A stretch of DNA of 30,241 nt from Bacteroidales bacterium (GTDB lineage Bacteria; Bacteroidota; Bacteroidia; Bacteroidales; UBA4181): the NCBI GenBank assembly GCA_031287245.1, contig JAITTD010000008.1:1-30241 (forward strand), in the 5' to 3' direction. The notes beneath the pieces are model-generated. The model was not told the origin of the DNA. It saw nothing but the letters and a program-made list of their open reading frames with translations, and did no database searches. The position numbers and the translations under genes were made by a program. This document shows, one piece after another, positions 21,005-28,924 of this stretch. Every line of letters starts with the position of its first letter. Position 1 is the stretch's first letter.

Positions 21005-21057
21005 CAGTCTGAAAATAATAATATTTATCAATATATAATAACAAAAATAAGTAAGAC

Positions 21058-21342
21058 ATGACAAAGGCAGACATCGTAAATGAAATTTCCAAAAGTACTG
21101 GAATTGAGAGATTTACCGTTCAGAAAACGGTTGAAGCGTTTATGGAAAGCGTGAAAGGTTCTTTATCCAAAGACCAAAATGTGTACCTGAGAGGATTCGG
21201 TAGTTTCATCGTTAAGAAAAGAGCACAAAAAACGGCTCGTAATATTTCGAAGAACACAACTATCATTATTCCAGCGCATAACATTCCGGCGTTCAAACCT
21301 GCAAAAACTTTCGCAGGTCAAGTAAAAAGCAGCGTGAAATAA
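21058..21342 (+). CDS. hup: HU-family DNA-binding protein
   Basis: Small basic nucleoid protein that bends DNA as a dimer. Its 94 residues are normal. The N-terminal helices (MTKADIVNEISKSTGIERFT, VEAFMESVKGSLSKDQNVYL) are followed by the saddle motif RGFGSFIVKKRAQKTARNIS and the DNA-intercalating arm, here IIIPAHNIPAFKPAKTF, where other HUs have the equivalent of I..R..N.PAF.PG. It is followed by a tiny basic-peptide gene and a terminator, then rng. Confidence 0.96.
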   Translation: MTKADIVNEISKSTGIERFTVQKTVEAFMESVKGSLSKDQNVYLRGFGSFIVKKRAQKTARNISKNTTIIIPAHNIPAFKPAKTFAGQVKSSVK

Positions 21343-21384
21343 CTGAATGAACTGATTTTCGTAAATTAATAAAATTTAAATAAA

Positions 21385-21474
21385 ATGCCAAGCGGTAAGA
21401 AAAGAAAAAGACATAAGATGGCAACGCACAAGCGTAAAAAACGCTTGCGGAAGAACAGGCATAAGAAGAAATAA
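21385..21474 (+). CDS. 29-residue highly basic peptide (COX24/AURKAIP1-type)
   Basis: Very short gene found by reading the HU-rng gap: ATG at 21385, TAA at 21472-21474. The product begins MPSGKKRKRHKMATHKRKKR and ends LRKNRHKKK; more than half of the residues are Lys, Arg or His. This pattern matches the small Bacteroidota proteins assigned to the COX24/AURKAIP1 C-terminal family, whose mitochondrial member is a small-subunit ribosomal protein (mS38), so a ribosome-bound peptide is the likely role (family knowledge plus inference). The position between HU and rng agrees with what I recall from other Bacteroidota. It is 42 nt after hup and ends just before a terminator, so it is likely expressed with hup. 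Confidence 0.85.
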   Translation: MPSGKKRKRHKMATHKRKKRLRKNRHKKK

Positions 21475-21504
21475 GCCGTTACTTTTTTTATGTCAGATAT
21501 AAAG

Positions 21505-21543
21505 AACCTAAAACTTTCTATATGAGAGTTTTAGGTTTCTTTC
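21505..21543 (+). terminator. Terminator-like hairpin between the basic peptide gene and rng
   Basis: Perfect 11-bp stem AACCTAAAACT (21505-21515) / AGTTTTAGGTT (21527-21537) with an 11-nt loop, followed by TCTTTC. The loop contains the ATG at 21522 that opens the longest rng frame, which argues against that start. The weak T-tract leaves room for read-through or an attenuator. Confidence 0.65.
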
Positions 21544-21593
21544 CATTTGGATATTTTATTGATTTACACGAAATCCCAAAACAGATACGGGTT

Positions 21594-23147
21594 GTGAATA
21601 ATGATTTAATAATAGATGTATCCCCGTCCGAAATTACGATTGCCCATGTAAAAGACAAGCAGTTAGTTGAATTAAGCAAGGAAAAATGCAATTTACAATT
21701 TTCGGTAGGCGATATATATCTGGGCAGAGTAAAAAAGATTATGCCCGGTTTGAATGCAGCGTTTGTAGATGTCGGGTATGACAAGGATGCGTTTCTGCAT
21801 TACCTTGATTTAGGCCCGCAAATACAGACATTGCAGAAGTATTTGTCGGCGGCAGTACAGCGCAAAGGCAAAAATTTGGCTTCCTTGCAGAAGTTCAAAA
21901 TTGAAGCAGACATTGACAAAAAAGGGCAGATTGCCGATACGCTCAATGTAGGAGAAACGATTTTGGTGCAAATCGTCAAAGAACCAATATCAACCAAAGG
22001 ACCACGCCTGTGCTCGGAACTTTCCATCGCAGGGCGTAATTTGGTGCTGATCCCTTTTTCGGAAAAGGTGTCTGTTTCCCAGAAAATAGTGTCGTCGGAA
22101 GAAAAAAAACGTTTGCGGGCACTGATGCAAAGTATCAAACCGAAACATTATGGTGTCATCGTGAGGACAGTAGCCGAAGGAAAATCGTCCGAACTGCTGG
22201 GTGAAGAACTGCGCGAACTGGTGAAAAGATTTGAAGACGCATTCAGACAGAAATTGCAAGATCCAAAACCGCCAAAACTCTTTATCGGAGAGATGAACCG
22301 CGCTTCGACCATCCTGCGTGACCTGTTCAATGGCTCTTTTTCCAATATCTATGTCAATGACGAGCATTATTACAAGGATATAAAAGAGTATATCGGCGCC
22401 ATTGCTCCTGAAAGTGAAAGAATAGTCCGCTACATCAAGGGCGGAGAGCCTATTTTCGAGCGTTTCGGCATCAACAAACAGATTAAATCGCTGTTTGGCA
22501 GGACAGTATCCATCCGCAACGGCGCTTACCTGATCATAGAACATACCGAAGCCTTGCACGTGATTGACGTGAACAGCGGCAACCGTTCCAAACTCGGCAA
22601 TGACCAAGAAACCAATGCGTTGGAAGTAAATCTGTTAGCGGCACAAAACATCGCACACCAACTGCGGCTGCGCGATATGGGCGGCATCATCGTCATTGAC
22701 TTCATTGATATGTACACCGCCGAACATCGGCAAAAACTGTATGAGAAAATGAAGGAGGCAATGGTGGAGGACCGCGCAAGACATAACATACTGCCTGTCA
22801 GCAAGTTTGGATTGATGCAAATCACACGTCAACGGGTACGCCCCGAACTCAGTGTGCATACTCTGGAAAAATGTCCAACCTGCAAGGGAAGCGGCGAAAT
22901 CACGGCAAGCATCCTCTTTGACGATGAACTGTTTAATAATCTGGCGTACCTTGTAGAACGTGACAATCTGAAAAAAGTGGAGATAAAGTTGCATCCCTAT
23001 GTGGCAACATACTTGAAAAAAGGCTTGTTTTCAATGCGTTGGAAATGGTCGCGCAAGTTACACTGCAGCATAAAATTAGAGGCGGTTCCCACTTATTCGT
23101 TTATCGAATCGCATTTTTATTCAGACGGAGTTGAAATTGAACAATAA
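21594..23147 (+). CDS. rng: Ribonuclease E/G family protein (RNase G type)
   Basis: Endoribonuclease for rRNA maturation and mRNA decay. The start is placed at GTG 21594 (NNDLIIDVSPSEITIAHVKD), because relatives begin this close to the first strand and the upstream ATG at 21522 sits in a terminator loop; this gives 517 residues. Domains: an S1 RNA-binding insert (FSVGDIYLGRVKKIMPGLNA to AFLHYLDLGPQ), the 5' sensor/RNase H-like region (GPRLCSELSIAGRNLVL), the catalytic DNase I-like core with Mg ligands in HVIDVNSG and IVIDFIDMY, and the zinc-link cysteines CPTCKGSG. The long C-terminal scaffold of RNase E is absent, as in RNase G. It heads a run of seven closely spaced genes. Confidence 0.94.
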   Translation: MNNDLIIDVSPSEITIAHVKDKQLVELSKEKCNLQFSVGDIYLGRVKKIMPGLNAAFVDVGYDKDAFLHYLDLGPQIQTLQKYLSAAVQRKGKNLASLQKFKIEADIDKKGQIADTLNVGETILVQIVKEPISTKGPRLCSELSIAGRNLVLIPFSEKVSVSQKIVSSEEKKRLRALMQSIKPKHYGVIVRTVAEGKSSELLGEELRELVKRFEDAFRQKLQDPKPPKLFIGEMNRASTILRDLFNGSFSNIYVNDEHYYKDIKEYIGAIAPESERIVRYIKGGEPIFERFGINKQIKSLFGRTVSIRNGAYLIIEHTEALHVIDVNSGNRSKLGNDQETNALEVNLLAAQNIAHQLRLRDMGGIIVIDFIDMYTAEHRQKLYEKMKEAMVEDRARHNILPVSKFGLMQITRQRVRPELSVHTLEKCPTCKGSGEITASILFDDELFNNLAYLVERDNLKKVEIKLHPYVATYLKKGLFSMRWKWSRKLHCSIKLEAVPTYSFIESHFYSDGVEIEQ

Positions 23148-23159
23148 CTCAATACCGCA

Positions 23160-25004
23160 ATGAAGAAATTAAGTTTTATCCTGTTTTTTACCTGCGCATT
23201 GACAACAGTGTGCGCACAAGTGTACAACCCTGTACGCTGGGAAACAACTGTAGAAAAGCAGTATTTGCAGTTCACAGCCCACATTGAAGAAGGCTGGTCG
23301 ATATATGCTTTGCATATACCTGACGAAGGTCCCATTCCTACCTCGTTTGAATTTGCGAAAAGTGCGGAATACGAGCTATCAGGCGAGATTGAAGAGCTTA
23401 CCAAACCGGAAGTCAAGCACGATGCAAGTTTCGACATGATGGTTGGAAAATTCAAGCATACAGCCGTTTTCAGGCAGAAAATCAAGGCATTATCCGATAA
23501 ACCCTTTACCGTAAAAGGCTCGGTAATATATATGTGTTGCAACGACAGCAGTTGCCTGCCCCCCCTGGAGGCGGAATTTGCCGCAAAAGTGACACCCGCG
23601 AAAGCCGATGAAGAAAATTCCCTTTGGGCGTTTATCTTGTTGGCGTTCACTACCGGCTTGCTTGGAGTGCTCACGCCATGCGTGTATCCTGTTATCCCGC
23701 TCACCATCTCTTTTTTCATGCGCAACGAACAAAGACGGACAAAAGCAACGATTTTTTCATTGTCTATTGTGTTGATATTTACATTGACAGGTGTAATTGC
23801 CGCCCTGACCAAAAGCGCCGATTTCACCAATCAGTTTGTCAGTCACTGGCTGACCAACCTTATTTTTGCTGCCGTTTTCATCTTTTTTGCCCTGTGGTTT
23901 TTCGGATTGTTCGAAATTAGTCTGTCAGGCTCGTTAGCCAACAAATTGGACCAAAAGGCAAGTAAAGGCGGTTACATTTCCGCGTTTTTTATGGCATTGG
24001 GCTTAGTTGTGGTTTCGTTTTCCTGTACAGGTCCGTTTATTGGCACTATCCTGGTGGCGTCTGCGCAGGGTTTGGCTGTGAAACCCATTATTGGAATGGC
24101 TGCTTTCGGCTTGGGCTTTGCCTTGCCATTTACTTTTTTGGCGTTTTTCCCTTCATTGCTCAAAGCATTGCCTAAGTCGGGCGGGTGGATGAACGTTGTG
24201 AAAGTGGTGTTCGCCTTTATCATGCTGGCTTTTGCCTTGTATTTCTTCACTTCGGCAGACAGGAGTTTTGGCTGGAATATCGTCAGCCGCAACGGTTTTC
24301 TGTGCATCTGGATAGTGCTTTTCGCTCTGATGGGCATTTATCTCTTAGGTAAAATTCGTTTCGCCAATGACAGCGAGGTAAAAAACATTGGAATTGTTCG
24401 ATTGCTTTTTGCTATCGCGGCTTTCACATTCTCTTTGTATCTGTTTACCGGATTATTGGGAGAACCGCTGCCTGCCGTTTCTTCATTGCTTCCTGAATCA
24501 AGCCACACATCGCAAAAAAGCGTTGCCGCTTCCGTAACATCGCCCGCGCCACTGTGTGGTGTTCCCAAATATGGCGATAAACTGAGTTTTCCGCTTGGTT
24601 TGCGGGGCTATTTCGACTATGACGAGGCAATAGCCTGTGCTCAAAAACAAAACAAGCCGATATTGATGATTTTCAAAGGACACGGCTGTGCCAAATGCCG
24701 TGAAATGGAAGCCAACATCTGGACCGACGCCGAAACGCTCGCCTTGTTGAACGGGAAATTCGTACTTCTTGCCCTCTATACTGATGACAATACGCCCTTG
24801 ACGGAAACCGAATTTTTTACTTCCGCCTTTGACGGCAAAGTGAAAAAAACGCTGGGACAAAAAAATACCGACATCGAAATAACACGGTATCAGACCAATG
24901 CGTTCCCGTATTACGCCATTCTCACACCTGACGGCGAAACTATAGGTAATCCGATGGGATACACCAATAAAGTGGAGGAATTTAGAGATTTTTTGAAAAG
25001 ATAA
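23160..25004 (+). CDS. dsbD: DsbD-like protein-disulfide reductase
   Basis: Transfers electrons from cytoplasmic thioredoxin through the inner membrane to periplasmic disulfide proteins. A signal peptide (MKKLSFILFFTCALTTVCAQ) leads into an N-terminal periplasmic domain with cysteines at 126, 127 and 132 (MCCNDSSCLPP). The multi-helix membrane domain (about 152-440) has the paired redox cysteines C174 in TPCVYPVIPLT and C289 in SFSCTGPFIG. A C-terminal thioredoxin-like domain carries CAKC (510-513) in GHGCAKCREME. At 614 residues all three DsbD modules are present. It starts 12 nt after rng and its stop is 4 nt before the next gene, so it is part of the same operon. Confidence 0.93.
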   Translation: MKKLSFILFFTCALTTVCAQVYNPVRWETTVEKQYLQFTAHIEEGWSIYALHIPDEGPIPTSFEFAKSAEYELSGEIEELTKPEVKHDASFDMMVGKFKHTAVFRQKIKALSDKPFTVKGSVIYMCCNDSSCLPPLEAEFAAKVTPAKADEENSLWAFILLAFTTGLLGVLTPCVYPVIPLTISFFMRNEQRRTKATIFSLSIVLIFTLTGVIAALTKSADFTNQFVSHWLTNLIFAAVFIFFALWFFGLFEISLSGSLANKLDQKASKGGYISAFFMALGLVVVSFSCTGPFIGTILVASAQGLAVKPIIGMAAFGLGFALPFTFLAFFPSLLKALPKSGGWMNVVKVVFAFIMLAFALYFFTSADRSFGWNIVSRNGFLCIWIVLFALMGIYLLGKIRFANDSEVKNIGIVRLLFAIAAFTFSLYLFTGLLGEPLPAVSSLLPESSHTSQKSVAASVTSPAPLCGVPKYGDKLSFPLGLRGYFDYDEAIACAQKQNKPILMIFKGHGCAKCREMEANIWTDAETLALLNGKFVLLALYTDDNTPLTETEFFTSAFDGKVKKTLGQKNTDIEITRYQTNAFPYYAILTPDGETIGNPMGYTNKVEEFRDFLKR

Positions 25005-25008
25005 ATCA

Positions 25009-25782
25009 ATGGAAATCATCAACGACAAGAATTTAGTTTATCAACCCAGCAGTTTGCTGACAGATGCCGTATATAATTTCTGTCCGGGTTGCGGACACGG
25101 TACTGTGGTGCGCTTAGTGATGGAAGTAGTGGAAGAAATGGGCATCCAGAGCGAAACCATTGGAATATCGCCTGTCGGATGCTCGGTGCTGCTGTACGAT
25201 TTCTACAAGATAGACATAGTGCAGGCTGCACACGGTCGCGCCCCCTGCGTGGCGACAGGACTGAAAAGGGTGATGCCCGACAAATTCATCTTTACCTATC
25301 AGGGTGACGGCGACCTTGCCGCCATCGGAACGGGAGAAACCATACACGCGTGCAACCGCGGCGAAAACATCACTATCATCTATATCAACAACGGCATTTA
25401 CGGGATGACCGGCGGACAAATGGCGCCAACAACCATTCCGGGCATGAAAACCTCGACCACCCCGCAGGGACGCGAAATTTCCACCACGGGCTACCCTCTG
25501 CGCATCACCGACATTGTGGCAAGCCTTGACGGTTCCTTTTACGTGTCGCGACAAGCGGTACACACTTCGACAGCAGTGAGACGTACCAAAAAGGCTATTC
25601 GCACGGCTTTCGAGAGCCAAAAACTGAAAAAGGGTGCCTCATTAGTGGAAGTGGTAACAAGCTGTCATTCAGGATGGAAGATGACGCCTTTGCAAGCCAA
25701 TGAGTGGATGGAAGAAAATATGTTTCCGCATTATCCCTTGGGTGATTTGAAGACGGAAGGAAAATTGATTGTTAAAAGTTAG
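25009..25782 (+). CDS. 2-oxoacid:ferredoxin oxidoreductase, beta (thiamine-diphosphate) subunit
   Basis: TPP-binding subunit of a KorB/VorA-type enzyme that decarboxylates 2-oxoacids to acyl-CoA with reduction of ferredoxin. Landmarks: CPGCGHG at residues 25-31, ISPVGCSV, HGRAPCVATGLKR, the TPP/Mg motif TYQGDGDLAAIGTGE followed by NNGIYGMTGGQMAPTT, and TSCHSGWKMTPLQANEWM near the end. The 257-residue length matches the separate-subunit form. The family normally needs an alpha subunit (about 350 residues), a gamma subunit and a small 4Fe-4S subunit. Only gamma follows here; the gene upstream is dsbD, 4 nt away. The substrate (2-oxoglutarate or branched-chain oxoacids) is not decided by the sequence. 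Confidence 0.92.
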   Translation: MEIINDKNLVYQPSSLLTDAVYNFCPGCGHGTVVRLVMEVVEEMGIQSETIGISPVGCSVLLYDFYKIDIVQAAHGRAPCVATGLKRVMPDKFIFTYQGDGDLAAIGTGETIHACNRGENITIIYINNGIYGMTGGQMAPTTIPGMKTSTTPQGREISTTGYPLRITDIVASLDGSFYVSRQAVHTSTAVRRTKKAIRTAFESQKLKKGASLVEVVTSCHSGWKMTPLQANEWMEENMFPHYPLGDLKTEGKLIVKS

Positions 25783-25797
25783 GGACAGAGTATTATC

Positions 25798-26340
25798 ATG
25801 ACAGAAGAAATCATTATAGCCGGATTTGGAGGACAGGGTGTCCTGTCTATGGGTAAAATCTTGGCGTATTCGGGCATCATGCAAGGCATGGAAGTGAGCT
25901 GGATGCCCTCGTATGGACCCGAAATGCGCGGCGGAACAGCCAATGTCACGGTTATCCTGAGCGATACCATTGTCAGTTCGCCGGTGCTCAACCATTTCGA
26001 CACCGCTATCATCCTCAATCAACAGTCAATGGACAAGTTTGAGCCGATGGTGAAGCCGGGCGGACTGCTGCTGTACGACAGCAATGGTATCATCCGGCAT
26101 CCCCAAAGAAAGGATATCCGCGTTTTTTGTGTGGAGGCGGCTTTGGAAGCCTCGAAAACAGATCCGCGCATTTTCAATATGATTGTGTTGGGCGGATATT
26201 TGCACATTCGCACCTTCCTGAATGAGGAAAATGTGGTGGAAGGGCTGAAAAAATCCCTTCCCGAACGCCACCACAAGTTGATTCCGCTCAATCAGCAGGC
26301 AATATCGACCGGAATGAACATCGTGAAAGAAATTCAATAA
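25798..26340 (+). CDS. 2-oxoacid:ferredoxin oxidoreductase, gamma subunit
   Basis: CoA-binding gamma subunit partnering the beta subunit encoded 15 nt upstream. The family pattern is clear: IIIAGFGGQGVLSMGKILAY near the N-terminus, SWMPSYGPEMRGGTANVTVI in the middle and NMIVLGGYLHIRTFL later. At 180 residues it is full length. Together with the preceding gene it points to ferredoxin-linked anaerobic oxoacid metabolism. The alpha and delta subunits must be encoded elsewhere if the complex is functional. Confidence 0.93.
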   Translation: MTEEIIIAGFGGQGVLSMGKILAYSGIMQGMEVSWMPSYGPEMRGGTANVTVILSDTIVSSPVLNHFDTAIILNQQSMDKFEPMVKPGGLLLYDSNGIIRHPQRKDIRVFCVEAALEASKTDPRIFNMIVLGGYLHIRTFLNEENVVEGLKKSLPERHHKLIPLNQQAISTGMNIVKEIQ

Positions 26341-26355
26341 TGAGTCATTAATATA

Positions 26356-26655
26356 ATGTATATGAGTCGTCGATGGAATAATATATGGATAGGATTGGCG
26401 CTGGGAGTGGCGCTGCCTCTGCTTGTCTTTGCCGGAATTTATGCAGTGAAATTCTCGCATCTCACTTTCAATGATTTTTTGAGTTATACCCACTTTAACA
26501 AGACATTGTCCAAGATGCTCAGTTTGTGCGTTTTCCCCAATTTATTGGTGTTCTACCTTGTCCTGAATAAGGAATTTTGGAAGGCTACGAGAGGCGTCAT
26601 TGGCGCAACGTTGCTATGGACGTTCGTCATACTTTGTGTCAAATTCTTTATCTAA
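26356..26655 (+). CDS. Small hypothetical inner-membrane protein
   Basis: Protein of 99 residues (97 if the Met at 26362 is used). Three hydrophobic segments can be seen: WIGLALGVALPLLVFAGIYA (about 11-30), MLSLCVFPNLLVFYLVL (about 54-70) and GVIGATLLWTFVILCVKFFI at the C-terminus. The N-terminus is positively charged (MSRRWNN). I do not recognise a family. It lies 15 nt after the oxidoreductase gamma gene and 21 nt before argF', so it is probably co-transcribed with them, but nothing links it functionally. Confidence 0.75.
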   Translation: MYMSRRWNNIWIGLALGVALPLLVFAGIYAVKFSHLTFNDFLSYTHFNKTLSKMLSLCVFPNLLVFYLVLNKEFWKATRGVIGATLLWTFVILCVKFFI

Positions 26656-26676
26656 ACAATGTAAATTCAAAATAAA

Positions 26677-27627
26677 ATGAGGCATTTTACTTCTGTACAT
26701 GATGTGACGGATTTAAAAAAGATTTTGCAGGAGGCTGCTGAAATCAAGAACAATCCTTACAAATACGAAACGACAGGCAAGCATAAAACGATGGGCTTGC
26801 TGTTTTTCAATTCGAGCCTGCGCACAAGGCTGAGTACGCAAAAAGCGGCTCAAAATCTGGGAATGAACACGATGGTGCTCAACGTGAACGAGGACAGTTG
26901 GAAGATTGAAACCGAATTTGGTGTGGTGATGAACGGCGACAAAGCCGAACACATCAAGGAAGCAGCCGCTGTGATAGGTCGTTACTGCGACATTATCGGC
27001 GTGCGCTCATTTCCATCGCTGAAAGACCGTGCAGCAGACTATTCCGAAGGTGTCATCAATCAGTTCATCCAGTATGCAGGCGTTCCCATCGTGAGCATGG
27101 AGTCGGCAACGCGCCATCCCTTACAATCCTTTGCCGACATCATCACCATTGAACAGTACAAACCCACAGAACGTCCCAAAGTGATACTGGCATGGGCGCC
27201 TCATTGCCGCGCTCTGCCGCAGTCTGTGCCCAATTCGTTTGCCGAATGGGCGGTGGCCGCCGGATACGAAGTGGTGGTGACGCATCCTGAAGGATATGAA
27301 TTGGACGCCTCGTTCACCAAAGGCGCCACGATTGAATACGACCGCGAAAAAGCCTACAAAAACGCCGATTTCGTGTATGCCAAAAACTGGTCGTCCTACT
27401 CACAGTATGGCAAAATTCTGAACAACGACTTGGCTTGGACGTGTAATGCCAAGAATATGGCGCTCACCAATCATGCCAAATTCATGCACTGCCTGCCGGT
27501 GCGCCGCAATTTGGTGGTGTCCGATGAAGTGATAGACAGTCCCGACTCCATCGTTATTGAAGAAGCTGCCAACCGCGTAGTATCGGCGCAGACTGTTCTC
27601 CTGAACATCCTGAAATCGTTAGGATGA
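26677..27627 (+). CDS. argF': N-acyl-ornithine carbamoyltransferase (N-succinylornithine type)
   Basis: Arginine-pathway enzyme that carbamoylates an N-acylated ornithine rather than ornithine itself, as in Bacteroides fragilis (N-succinyl) or Xanthomonas (N-acetyl). Carbamoyl-phosphate motif: FFNSSLRTRLSTQKAA; family loops: IIGVRSFPS, ATRHPLQSFADIITIE, FMHCLPVRRN. The length of 316 residues fits. The residue recalled as the specificity switch (Pro 90 in the succinyl enzyme, Glu in the acetyl enzyme) is Ala 90 here, in NGDKAEH. The remainder resembles the Bacteroides enzyme closely, so N-succinylornithine is the more likely substrate, with some doubt. It sits in the rng-dsbD run with no other arg genes. 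Confidence 0.9.
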   Translation: MRHFTSVHDVTDLKKILQEAAEIKNNPYKYETTGKHKTMGLLFFNSSLRTRLSTQKAAQNLGMNTMVLNVNEDSWKIETEFGVVMNGDKAEHIKEAAAVIGRYCDIIGVRSFPSLKDRAADYSEGVINQFIQYAGVPIVSMESATRHPLQSFADIITIEQYKPTERPKVILAWAPHCRALPQSVPNSFAEWAVAAGYEVVVTHPEGYELDASFTKGATIEYDREKAYKNADFVYAKNWSSYSQYGKILNNDLAWTCNAKNMALTNHAKFMHCLPVRRNLVVSDEVIDSPDSIVIEEAANRVVSAQTVLLNILKSLG

Positions 27628-27634
27628 AGCAGGT

Positions 27635-28843
27635 ATGAAACGGGGAACCGCTGATTTACCGCTTCACTACGGAACCGTTCCGCATTGGCTGGCTGAACGG
27701 ATGAGCCTGCTCGGAGGAGCCATCGTGGAAGCCATCATCATAGAATATGGTCGCTCGGCGTTGTTGCAAAGGTTGAGCGATCCTTTCTGGTTTCAGTCCT
27801 TGGGCTGTGTGCTGGGAATGGACTGGCATTCGTCGGGTATCACAACTTCGGTGATGAATGCGCTGAAAAAAGCCGTCAATAAACGTTCTGCGGAACTGGG
27901 CATTTACGTTTGCGGCGGACGAGGCAAATCGTCGCGGCAAACGCCGGCAGAACTGCTGAAAGTAGCCGAAAAAACAGGACTGAACGGCACGGAATTGGTA
28001 CGCAACAGCCGTCTTTCCGCCAAGGTGGACAATACGGCAGTACAGGACGGTTTTCAACTGTACCTGCACTCTTTTGTAGTGAGCAAAGAAGGAGAATGGG
28101 CTGTGATTCAGCAAGGTATGAATCCCAACGAAAAATTGGCGCGACGTTATCACTGGCTGTCGGCACACTTGCAATCCTTTACGGAAGAGCCACATACATT
28201 CGTCTGTGGCGTCAACCAGGGGCTGATTCTCAACCTGACAGACAAGGCTGCAGCGCCCACAAAAAGCAGCATCATCGAATTGACCAAAGAACGACCTGCC
28301 CAATTGATGCGTGAAATATCCGCTATCCTGCCCCGACATCACGAAGTGACCGCTGCCGACGTCAACCTGAAACGCTTGGGCGCGGCATTGATGCTGGCAC
28401 ACGAAACGGATATTGCAGATATGGAATCGCTGCTGCTGCTGGAAGGCGTAGGTCCGCGCACCCTGCAATCGCTCACCTTGGTCAGCGAGGTGATTCACGG
28501 TACACCCTCGCGTTTTTCAGATCCTGCAAGGTTTTCCTTTGCCCACGGCGGTAAAGATGGGCATCCCTTCCCCGTGCCCACCAAAATATATGACGAAACG
28601 ATTGAAATATTCGACAAAGCCATTCACCAATCCCGCCTGGGCGACAAGGATAAATCGGATGCCTTGAAAAATCTGTCCTGCATTGCCCAAGAGATGGAAA
28701 AAAGTTACACCCCTGCCAACAATTATTTCGACCAGTGGACGCAACACGAACGCAACACATCTCACCAATACGGCGGCAAAACGGTTTTCGGCGACGCTAA
28801 AAAACCGGACGGAGTGCAGTTGAAACTTCGCTTCAATGAATAA
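27635..28843 (+). CDS. DUF763 family protein
   Basis: Recognised from the opening KRGTADLPLHYGTVPHWL and the segment DPFWFQSLGCVLGMDWHSSGITTSV, both hallmarks of DUF763, a family of unknown function known mainly from archaea and scattered bacteria. The protein has 402 residues and no signal or membrane segment, so it should be cytoplasmic. Around residues 268-290 a helix-hairpin-helix-like stretch LLLLEGVGPRTLQSLTLVSE suggests contact with nucleic acid. A conserved FAHGGKDGHPFPVP follows. It begins 7 nt after argF' and ends the operon at a large hairpin. A DNA- or RNA-processing role is a guess from the hairpin motif only. Confidence 0.88.
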   Translation: MKRGTADLPLHYGTVPHWLAERMSLLGGAIVEAIIIEYGRSALLQRLSDPFWFQSLGCVLGMDWHSSGITTSVMNALKKAVNKRSAELGIYVCGGRGKSSRQTPAELLKVAEKTGLNGTELVRNSRLSAKVDNTAVQDGFQLYLHSFVVSKEGEWAVIQQGMNPNEKLARRYHWLSAHLQSFTEEPHTFVCGVNQGLILNLTDKAAAPTKSSIIELTKERPAQLMREISAILPRHHEVTAADVNLKRLGAALMLAHETDIADMESLLLLEGVGPRTLQSLTLVSEVIHGTPSRFSDPARFSFAHGGKDGHPFPVPTKIYDETIEIFDKAIHQSRLGDKDKSDALKNLSCIAQEMEKSYTPANNYFDQWTQHERNTSHQYGGKTVFGDAKKPDGVQLKLRFNE

Positions 28844-28848
28844 AAAGC

Positions 28849-28894
28849 ACAGATAACGCAGATTACTAAATTTTAGTAATCTGCGTTTATCTGT
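28849..28894. terminator. Large inverted repeat between convergent genes
   Basis: ACAGATAACGCAGATTACTA and its complement form a stem of more than 20 bp with one bulged base and almost no loop. It lies directly after the DUF763 stop and before the convergent TonB-family stop. On the minus strand the stem is followed by GTGCTTTTTATTC, so termination of the TonB-family transcript is plausible; on the plus strand the T-tract is weak. AATCTGCG-type palindromes are also common dispersed repeats in Bacteroidota. Confidence 0.65.
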
Positions 28895-28924
28895 TCAACT
28901 TTTGACAAATGGAACGCTTTTCGG

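Noticed and set aside
23117..23830. Open frame of 237 codons on the minus strand
   Set aside because: Antisense to rng/dsbD; dsbD is supported by signal peptide and redox cysteines.
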